A DNA stretch of 64,000 bases from Protula sp. h YS-2021 (taxonomy: Eukaryota > Annelida > Polychaeta > Sabellida > Serpulidae): contig OX457031.1 of assembly GCA_949752745.1 (NCBI GenBank), positions 21,014,199 through 21,078,198 on the forward strand, read 5' to 3'. A program made the position numbers and the translations under genes. The notes beneath the pieces are model-generated. The model saw nothing but the letters and a program-made list of their open reading frames with translations. It had not been told where the DNA came from and ran no database searches. Below, one piece after another: positions 54,920-64,000 of this stretch (position 1 is the stretch's first letter; the number at the start of each line of letters is the position of its first letter).

Positions 54920-57134
54920 CCTGTGCTTAGTGTCAATGAGTAAATTAAACTTAGTGTTACATATTTAAAAGTTATTCTTGTCAACTAATATCCTCAATGC
55001 ACGTCGTTCTACCGATCCACTCACTTAGGACTTTTCAGTCTGATTTTTCATGGTATGTACCTTGTGGTTTTGTGGTATGTGTTTCCTGGCTGTGCCTTAT
55101 GTGTCAATGAGGCATGTTCTATATATGTGTTTTCATTTTTGAGCCAAATCCAATATCGCGGCTGTTTCGCGGCCGAAATCGTGAAATTGCGGACAATCCC
55201 GCACCGGTTTCACTGAAGCGTGGAATTTGGAAACACAGCGCGGGATCAATGCGTTATGATATATATAGGCATACATATAGATATACATATCTATGTAGTA
55301 GACTCAAACCATATCTATGCTGTTATTTTATTGCAGTACAAACAATCAAGTGGGAGAAAGTAATTATTCTTACAAAAAAAAAAACAAGATATATAAATAC
55401 GCTATTTATTTTCATAATTTCAAAATTCCGCCCTGCTCTCACACGGGATCCCGCCAGCGCTGTCCTCGGCGCGCTGTATGGTTTTTTTTCTTTTAAAAAG
55501 CCCGGGATTTTTGCGTATTCCGCACAACAGATGCAGCCCTACAGTATTGTAGAAACAGACAACCACCCTTGCCCCCCCCCCCCCCACCCCAAGTCTCGTC
55601 TCTCAAATTATGACACCGTCTAATCTTTAGATAAGAATAAAAAAAACAGCTAGACTGTTGAACCAACACTTACGAGTAGATTAGCGTTGTGCCAGTGCCG
55701 ATTTTTTTAGTTTAGTCTGTATGAAGCCAGTAACTGTGGATTATGTTGTATTAATTTGTGCAAATAGACTTCGGTGGAACTGGGGAAAGATTAGGAATAG
55801 GATTAGGCGAAACATTAAACACTTAACCATAAAGTAATATCTTTTAAATTACTTTTTCATTTCGAGTAGAATTTTAAAAAGCTTTTCAGCCTGACTTGGT
55901 TTGCTTTTCATTTACAGAGAAGATAACATTTCTTTCAGATTAAGAAAGTTTTTTTGCCAATTTGAAACGTTTCTAAAACAACACAGCTTTTTGCTACTTA
56001 CTCTATGAAACAGTTTCCCCCCCCCCCACCCCACCAACCGTGTGAGACCCGCATCAAGAATAATTGAAGTTGATAATTTTTATGAACATTCAGTGTGTTT
56101 GAAAAGACCAGGTAAGATTTTGCATCCACGTGCTTATAAAACAAACAAAAGCTTTAGTCCATACAGTGTATTTGGATTATGCAAATAAAGCATATACCAT
56201 TCATGTAATGCACAGTGCGGCTGTTGGCACATGTGACAGTTTGTGCAAATGCTGCTGCAGCCCTTACGTGTTGCATTTCTGGATGAAAATTCAGTTTTTT
56301 GCTTCGCGTTTTGGTCACTAAAACGAAAACAAGGGCGAAAACAAAAAGCGAGCTGCAAAACTTTAGATCAACTATTAGATATGTGCGAAATCTGGGAGTC
56401 TGAAGGCCAGTATGGTCAGAGGAGTATTAAAGACAAAATGACGGGCCAGACACGGAAAAACAATCCCAAACATTGGCTCCGTACAACTTCAATATACTCT
56501 TTGTAAGTCTTCGATTTGCCGTGTGTTAATAAAGCCGAACCGTTTGCAAAACAGACACAAAAAATGCTTGAATGGTCCGATTTTCAATTTTACATGTAAA
56601 ACAAAGGAAAATAAAAATACGCAAAAAAAAAAAAAAAAAAAAATTGAAAGAAGCCGAAAAACAGCAAAACACCGTTGTACATTTATTTATTGTCAATCGT
56701 CTTATTTAATCGACCAATCTGAAAATGTTACAATGCTTATAGATTACTTTGCTATTTTTGTAGAGAAGTCGAAATTCGATCAAGACTTTTGCACGCCACT
56801 CATTTTAATTTCTGTTCGTGTGCAAACAGTTGAAGATTAGGTTTTAAAAAAAATGGTGCTGAACCCAGTTTCGGAACTTTGCAAACACATTTAAGGCTTT
56901 CAGAGTTTCCAAATATGCTGACACAGAGCAGACAATGAATCTTCCATTTTTTTCCAAGACGGTCATTTTTCAAGACATCATCTAAACCATCATGATCACC
57001 ATTGCAATCACCAGTAGTACGAGTGATCTGTAAAACTACGTCAGCTAGACGTGCAGCTACAGCATTTTATTACTCGCGATATTTCTAACAGAAAGCTAAT
57101 TTCAGTTTTTTTTCGCAAGCAATAGCTGAAGTTT
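54920..57134. other. Spacer; the last MRRF exon may lie here
   Basis: No supported exon was recognised. The terminal MRRF coding exon (about 35 residues expected) should lie left of 57988, probably in this stretch, but no candidate satisfied both phase and family similarity. Confidence 0.4.
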
Positions 57135-57351
57135 AGTCAAGATCACATTTCTTGTAATTTTCTCTGAAATGTCAGTCAAGATTATGTTCCCTGTAATTTC
57201 TCTGAAATTTTAGTCAAGATTATGTTCCTTGTAATTTTCTCTGAAATTTCAGTCAAAATTATGTCCTTTGTGATTTTCTCTGAAAATTTAGGCAAGATTA
57301 TGTTCCTTGTAATTTTCTCTGAAATTTCTACCAAGATTACGTTTCTTGTAG
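57135..57351. repeat. 39-bp tandem array
   Basis: Five and a half copies of a 39-bp unit (AGTCAAGATTATGTTCCTTG plus TAATTTTCTCTGAAATTTC) follow each other with a few substitutions and one 1-bp deletion. The unit is not coding in any phase-stable sense of note. Confidence 0.92.
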
Positions 57352-57987
57352 GAGTTCTTTTGTCTTTAAGTCGACAGCGGAATCCACTTCAGTACTGTAT
57401 TTCTTGAAGGTGTTCGACAGCTGAAATTGTAAACACAGGATGGCACTGCTGTTAATTTTTACCTGAATAGAAGGAGCAACAGTTTATCAACACTTAAGCC
57501 GTGAATTATATCTAACAGAACTAACAACTTTGATGAGTACATAATTACAAGAAAAATGCATCAGCTCATGGCTGTACACATATTAGACACTATTTTATTT
57601 TTATTTTATTTTTATTTTTCTTTTCGTGTGTTTCCGACGTTACAAATGAAAAAGTTTTTATTCTGACTTAATTTCGTTTTCTAACTCCTTATGTAAACAT
57701 TTCCGAGTTTGCCGAGGAGTTCACAAAGAAATGATTTAACAGACAAAGGCTTCTGTTTTACTTACACATTTCTTTGCATTCAATTTGGCCCTACCCCGCC
57801 CGTTTGGCCCGGCCGGCGCTTGCCAGGGAACAGACCACGTGGTCACACCTCCCTCTCCCATCATACTTCCAACAAAAATCAAGCCGGAATCAACCCAAAG
57901 TTATAACATTGCAACCCGCAGTGCGCATCGTTGCCACTTAACCTTCACAAACACAGAACCTATGTGAAAAGATGTACCACAACATAC

Positions 57988-60900
57988 CGCGTCCTGAGCA
58001 TGGTGCAGCGTGTCCTTCTCTTTGCAGTTGGCCTTCAGAGATTTCAAGTACTTGGCCTGAATGTTTCGCAGCGAGTCTTTCGCCTTCGTGCCCAGAGAGT
58101 GTGCATTTTTAGCCAAGCCTTCCCTGTGTTCTCGAGTCACCCTGCCCAGTAAAGTGTTATTATATGGAACTAAAAATTGGTAAATTCACAACTGAAACTA
58201 TATACATCCAGGTTTGAGCTAAAATACGTTTTACATGGATGGATCGTCAAACGGACAGGTGGGGGGAGGGGCTGAAACCCACGGACTTAGATCACTATAA
58301 AACTCATACGTATTTTAAACACCAATTTAAAACAAAAGACTCGTTTCAAATCTTACTTTGGTACGTTCACAAAGAGAGAAGTACCGTCTTGTTGTGGATT
58401 CACATTTAATCCGGAGTCATAAATTGCCTTTTTCACTGCTACCATGTACTGTAAATATACCATACCACCATACCAATTACCTTGAAATTATACATTAAAA
58501 TGCACTATTTGCTTCTTTTTCTTGCTTGTAGTATGTAATTTTGTCATTATATTTACTCTGAAAATTCTAGCCCGATGGGGACCAAATTTTGCATTATGTA
58601 GATTTTAACATAAACTTCCCCACATTAACAGATTTCACTATGGTTTTCGTGAAAAATCAATGTTTTTGCACTCCCTGAAGCACTATTCCATTGCCAATAC
58701 AACGTCACATACGTCATCAGCCGTAGTGCATGCGCACCCGCAAGGGTAATGTCTTGCATGTGCCAATGTTGAGTATAGAGGACAGTGTTTTTACAACAAA
58801 GAGCCATGAATGAGCCATGTTAAAACTTTTTAATATTTTGATGTGCAAAGGTCTTTTTTCTGTACTTATCATTTGCAGATTTCGTTCCTTGCATGCATGT
58901 TGTTTGAAATAAATTAACATTTTCAAAACGATTTAACGGTTATTTAATTTTGTTCAATTATTTGTTTTTGCAAAGCGGTTCTTGTTTCTTTTAAGTTTCA
59001 TACAAGGGAAGTCTTTTTGGTCTCTAAAAAGGTCGTTCCCTGGCTATAGGTGAATAATTGAATTAAGTATGTACAGGGACAGCAATGGCACCAAAATCCC
59101 ATCTAAGTGAAACCACCGCCATGTCATTCTGGGTAATTCATAGGTAAAATAGAGATCATTTGTTTATAATAATTGAACGACTTGAACAAAATGATTGGAT
59201 GAGATGCATCTGGAAACAGCATCTTCCATTTTGCAACATATTTTAATCCCGCCATTCTTTCAGTTTCTTGTATGAATTTAACTCAGGCAAAACAGTTTAC
59301 CAGAGCAAATATTTAGGCACTCGACTGAAGTGGTGTTATTAAAAATTTAAAAGCAATTTCATCAAGACCCTAGAAGAAGATGGATTTTGAAAAACATTTG
59401 AAAATGCTGCCATTTTGTCATTCTTTTTTAGCGGACGGCCAAAATAGTGGCTTCTCCACAAAGACCGATATGGCAAACATCCACATTCAGTTTGAAAGCA
59501 ACCCATTAAAACTGCATGAAAAGAACCATTTTACAAAATAAAAATGCTTCAGTAGAAAATGCGAAAAACAATAAAGAAAGGGGATTTTATGTGTTACATA
59601 TTTGCAAATTACCAGGTAGGCAAATTGCATCTACGTGAGCGAATCATCCACATCTCGATAACTGTAATAACACGCCATACCTGGGATGCTGATCCCAAAT
59701 CGATCACTATTAGTTTCGGATTTTTCTGTATAATCTGTGCTATCTCCATCAGCCGGAAACGTCCGTCGTCAGTGTTCACAACTATGTTGTCATATGCACC
59801 TTCAAACACAATTTATAGGAAAACGCTCAGGGCATTGTAACAGTTAACCAGTTAGGACAATCACAATGTAAACACTCGTTTCCTGAAAACAGGAAAAGGG
59901 GAAAGACATTTCATAGCAATATTTCCAGAAGTCCTTCGGTTAGTCTTTTTTTTTTTTTGCGATCCACTAGAAATTAGCGAAATAACGGAACTGAAAAAAA
60001 CTCTTGTTATTTTATATTATTATTTGTGCCTTGTCCACAAACTTTGGAAATAACTCCAATATTTCCATTATATTAAAGGGAATTAGGAATACCAAATAAA
60101 GAGTTCTGAGACCTTCAATCGATGGTTTCGAAGATGACATGAATGTGGACTGTTCGTAAGAGTAGTTTCTTTTATCTGTTTGTTTTACTTCTCTCTTGGT
60201 TGGTTGGATTATCAGTGGACATTCTTGTCAAGACTTCTAACAAAATGCTTTAAGGAAATACCAAACGAACAACATTCAGGCTATCAGCAAACCAGAGACA
60301 CACTCAAATCAATTGTGACAACGACTCTCAAGTGACACCACTGAAGATCGCAATCTCCCTTAGCACACAAGCAAACCAATGAACGAATGGCATTTGAAAA
60401 CGGAGCACGCTTAGTCTTAGTGCAATGGTGTACTAAGTCTTGGGAGGCTTTTTTTTGTAAAAAAAATCTGTCGCTAGCAAAGCAGTCGCTATCAAACATT
60501 TCTTTAGTTCTAAAATCTTATACCGCAGAAGTGTGGAATAACACCTATGGAAAATATCTCGTTGAGCAATTTTTAAAGTCCGATTTCCCGTTGTAGTGTT
60601 CAAACAACGTTATGTGTCTGTAAATACTGAGGAAAAGTCAGACACTATTCAAATGACGAAATCCAAAAAGTTGGTAGCCTCAACCAGAAGTTGAGTGCTA
60701 TGGGCAACCTACTGACCCCGAAATCTTCAGCTGAATACCAAAAGGTTACATTTCTTCAACGAACACACACTCTGTCTTTCTGGTCACGGCGCGCGATCAC
60801 CTTACCCCGGGGGAGGAAGGGGGTGTTCTCTTACTGGGGTTGGACCTGACATTGGTCTCAGCGACGAGGCGCTCCTGTAAGTGATCCACACTTTGCTGCA

Positions 60901-61939
60901 TCTTAGCACACATGGCGTTGTACTCCACTATTTCATTCAACTCTTCGACGCTAATCGTTTTAAAGATGTCCACTTTTGATCCTCCACCTTTCTTGGACTT
61001 TCCTGCACAACGAAAAAAGCCCGTAAATTTCTTATTGCGTGGCATTTCGAAGTGTACACCTTACAGTCACAAACACCTAAGCTTAAGCATATTTATGTAT
61101 CTTACTCGAATTTTTTATAATGTGATCAAAAATTACTGTAATTTTTTTACATTGCTAAAGTCATAGTTTAGTCCAAGAAACATTCAAAACTGTACAAAAT
61201 CAAAGTACACATTTTCCTATCTCAAGCCTGAAACAAAATTTACAATGGAAAAAAATCCAGGACTAAGCGGAGCATGATTACACTATGCTTACACTTTCTT
61301 TCGAGACACAACGTCATTCAGTAAACGACTGGGCAATGGAAAAGAATCGGAATGGGTGTTTTAAAAAATCTAACGTCATTTATGTGTTCGTATAAATCAT
61401 AAAAATCGATTTAAATAAAAAATAAAAATAAAAAATAAAATCATGATTTTTTTTAAATCAGTGATTCAAATACTATGACGATCTCGAAGTTAACAAAGTC
61501 CACTTTATGTGTTATAATTGTGTGTATTTTATTATTTAATAATTTAAATATGGGATATGTAGTTTGGGTTGAGAGAGATCAAATCATAAATAGAAAACAA
61601 ACTGAACTGATTCTAACAATGAACAATACCACTCTTTGCTAAAACGGGGCCGCTAAAACTGGCAAAAGCTAATGCTCTGGAACTGTAGCTGTTAAAAAAC
61701 TTTCTCTTAACATACTAACAATACAAAAAGTAACCTTTTTCCTTTTTCGCTGATTTTGCATAACTCCTAATGAACAGCATCCGTGGTATTTCTACTTGCG
61801 ATGTGAGGTCATTTTTGTTTACTCCCGTCCTGTATCCACAAAGTCGGTGTTGGACCGCATATTTTGCTATTCGGACTGAGAACTGTGACGACCTGGCACG
61901 ACCAGCCAATCCAGTTAACAGAAGCGTCTTTGCTGCCAT
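57988..61939 (-). CDS. MRRF: Mitochondrial ribosome recycling factor (last exon not found)
   Basis: MRRF releases mitochondrial ribosomes from mRNA after termination. Minus-strand exons are 61939-61735, 61002-60835, 59799-59681, 58448-58357 and 58141-57988. Phases are 1,1,0,2 and all borders are GT..AG. They give 246 codons without a stop, ending at a GCG/GTATGT donor. Exon 1 is an Arg/Ser-rich mitochondrial presequence (MAAKTLLLTGLAGRARSSQF). The RRF core follows: KVDIFKTISVEELNEIVEYN, then NVRSNPS, then YDNIVVNTDDGRFRLMEIAQ. Next come VKKAIYDSGLNVNPQQDGTS and the diagnostic VTREHREGLAKNAHSLGTKA. The human protein is a little over 260 residues, so only about 15-35 C-terminal residues are missing. 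The exon 1 donor (AAAAAG/GTTACT) is weak. Identification by family blocks is firm. Confidence 0.95.
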
Positions 61940-62821
61940 ATTTCTCGATTAAAAAAAACAAAGACTTTTAAAGAATCCCACCCAATCGCCCATAAGCCAA
62001 ATCACACTCTGAGCGTCTCGAATAAATTGCGCAAAAATTCTGCACTTCGAATACAAACTAACCGGGTAAAAAATTAAATAAATGATAGACAAATTTCGCC
62101 TAAGTGTCTCTTGCACCAAAGAACAATCGTGTTTTTAACAACCTGTATGCTATTTTCACATAATTCTATATTTTGCAAATAATCTATTAGAGTAACCACT
62201 GTATTTAAAGTTCTGGTCACTTTAATCACGTGAAATTTAAAGGCCGGAACAAACAAGGTCAACAAACATTTGACAGGTCCGCGCGGAAACTAGCGTTTCT
62301 GCAGTTTAACGAAGAAATCAAAGATATGCACTCCCATTAAAAATTGTGCCTGGTCTGCAAAAAGAGTCAAAGCTGCCTCGAAGCTAGGGTTGTGGGTGAA
62401 TTCGTTCTCCCAGTTTCAAATATTTATTTATTTATTCATTCAAGCCATAAACATGGTATACAAAGTTAACCTTTTTATGCATATGTAGTACACATTAAGA
62501 GTAGCAATTCTAAATGAGTATATTAAATTATAAGACCAGAAAGGCTTAGCTGGAGGTTAAAACTTATTCGAGAGCAAGCCTGTTGATAATGTAGAACCAT
62601 ACTATAGCCTCAAGAGGTACAGAGAATGAATTAACATACAATTTTACATGTTCTCCCTCCCATGCTGTTGTAACACATGATCTCTCATTATGAAACAAAG
62701 CGTGAGAAGCAGGAATTAAAACATAAGGTCAAAACACATTGATGGTCTGGTTGAGATAAACTATATTAAGTCCTAATCAAAAAGCAATAGCACCTGAAAA
62801 CTTTCAATACTGTTTCATAAA
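61940..62821. other. Upstream of MRRF; LINE 3' flank
   Basis: The MRRF promoter should lie just right of 61939. Further right is AT-rich sequence that may include the 3' untranslated end of the LINE fragment. No gene was seen. Confidence 0.4.
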
Positions 62822-63343
62822 TTAAATACTTTTGTACGAGTTAATATAATACTGTTGAACTAAAGTTTTAAATGCATTAGTGCTGACACAAGATCGTATG
62901 TTTTCTGGTAACTCATTCCAGATTTTAACACCTGAGATACTTAAGCAATTTGCTTTCATAGTTGTTCTTACAAAATTTGTTTTAAACTTATTTTGCTGTC
63001 TTGTACAATACGAGTCAGTACAATTCCCTACTTGGAACAATGTTTGGACATTCAACGGTAGAGCATTGTGATACGCTTTATACATTATGCACGCAGATTT
63101 CAGTTTTACAAGTTCGAAGAATTTGATTACATTACATTCAATGAAAAGGCCATTTGTATGGCTGTAATAATCGACATTGTTGATAATTCTTACAGCTCTC
63201 TTTTGCTTCAAATATAAACATCTAAGTTTAGTTTCATAGGTGTTGCCCCAAATTTCACAACAGTAACTAAGATATGGTAAAAACAGAGAATTGTAAATTG
63301 TGAGCATATAACATTTATCAATTAAGTTGCGAACCTTGTACAA
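62822..63343 (-). pseudogene. LINE ORF2 C-terminal fragment
   Basis: A 173-codon open stretch reads IYNSLFLPYLSYCCEIWGNT, then LYLKQKRAVRIINNVDYYSH, VKLKSACIMYKAYHNALP and VKIWNELPENIRSC. This is the conserved region downstream of the reverse transcriptase in many non-LTR retrotransposon ORF2 proteins of marine animals. The RT core is absent upstream within the window, so the copy is 5' truncated. The last codons and a TAA-like end are intact, suggesting a fairly young insertion. Confidence 0.88.
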
Positions 63344-64000
63344 AGTCGCTAATATCGCCCATTAGTTAAAGAAAACAATACTCACAAACCTCTCCTGACA
63401 TTTCTTCACATATTCTAAAAAATGTAAAATATCGTATGTTGCACGCTTTGCCAATTTACATTTATTTTAATTAAGTTACATGGGAAAACATAAACCTGCC
63501 AAAATGCCGTTTTGAATGTTGTTGTGACTATATACATGTCGGCGTTTGAATAGCGTCCACGTACATTATTGCTATTGGCACAGTATAATTTCAATGCATG
63601 TTCAAAAATGCGTGTTCGGTTTTTGCATTTGAGCGTGTAATATGCAATATAATATATATATATATATGAACCTTTCAGTTGAATTTTTCAGCAAAAACAC
63701 GTTCTATTTTCACTTTCACGCTTAAATGTAAACCGCTATCAATTCCTGCCTGTTGAGCAGTTGGTAACGCATAAGGTTTCATGCCTTATCAGCTTTGACT
63801 CCATACCCAAATTCCGGTGCGTTACTAGCCATTGCAACAATTCTTATCATATCGGATACGCATCACTTCAATATAATGGCATAGCAGTTCTGCTACTGCA
63901 GATTTTTAAGATATTTTGTTAACTTAATTCATCATCATTATATTTTTCTTTTATAGAAACAAAATTCGGAAATATTTATGCAAAAAGCTTGCTTCTAGCA
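63344..64000. other. Gene-free right edge
   Basis: No feature was supported. A short TA run lies near 63650-63666. Confidence 0.4.

Noticed and set aside
55114..55623. 169-codon plus-strand open frame
   Set aside because: No splice context, family similarity or sensible composition; it runs through AT and C tracts.
57660..57770. Possible last MRRF exon with an ELLGKLG-like end (minus)
   Set aside because: The local acceptor has no pyrimidine tract, and the reading lacks the helix expected between LHHAQDA and the C terminus.

Overview
This is nuclear DNA of an animal. Every gene I can support is split by GT..AG introns. The sequence is AT-rich, with many microsatellites, homopolymer C/G tracts, decayed LINE and Tc1 copies, tRNA-headed SINE-like sequence and dispersed repeats. 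The gene set (a gelsolin/severin-type actin regulator, mitochondrial ribosome recycling factor, several secretory-pathway single-pass proteins) and the repeat style fit a marine lophotrochozoan. A mollusc is my best guess, but the window alone does not fix the phylum.

Layout. 1-10 kb (minus): six exons of a gelsolin-like protein whose 3' end lies outside the window. 10-12 kb: a spacer shared by two genes reading away from each other. 11.9-15.8 kb (plus): a four-exon gene for an unrecognised, probably N-myristoylated, acidic repeat protein. 16.3-22 kb: a diverged tandem duplication that may hold a tiny secreted-peptide gene, a T-rich minisatellite, a dispersed repeat and an array of 25-bp palindromic units. 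22.7-23.7 kb (plus): a two-exon signal-peptide/transmembrane gene. 24.7-29.2 kb: a fold-back palindrome, SINE-like pieces, a 110-bp duplication and a dead LINE. 30.1-34.1 kb (plus) and 44.1-38.4 kb (minus): two paralogous, tail-to-tail CUB-transmembrane genes with the same five-exon plan. 45-50 kb: dispersed repeats and a dead Tc1-like transposon. 52.6-51.0 kb and 54.9-54.3 kb (minus): two tandem paralogues, each a signal-peptide exon plus a transmembrane exon. 61.9-58.0 kb (minus): MRRF, lacking only a final exon I could not find. 63.3-62.8 kb (minus): a LINE 3' fragment.

The most interesting feature is the set of five genes between 22.7 and 54.9 kb. All start with a signal-peptide exon ending in phase 1 and all finish with one phase-1 exon carrying the juxtamembrane region, the transmembrane helix and the whole cytoplasmic tail. 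In two of them three CUB exons sit between these, so the CUB looks like a removable phase-1 cassette. The tails differ: PPxY motifs, an N/Q/G-rich low-complexity tail, or short basic tails. The two CUB-less tandem paralogues share an RxRR furin-type site and a Cys-rich ICCCVIHK membrane border. Joint function is inference only.

Exon joins were made by eye from splice motifs, reading-frame phase and family similarity. No alignment or transcript evidence was available.
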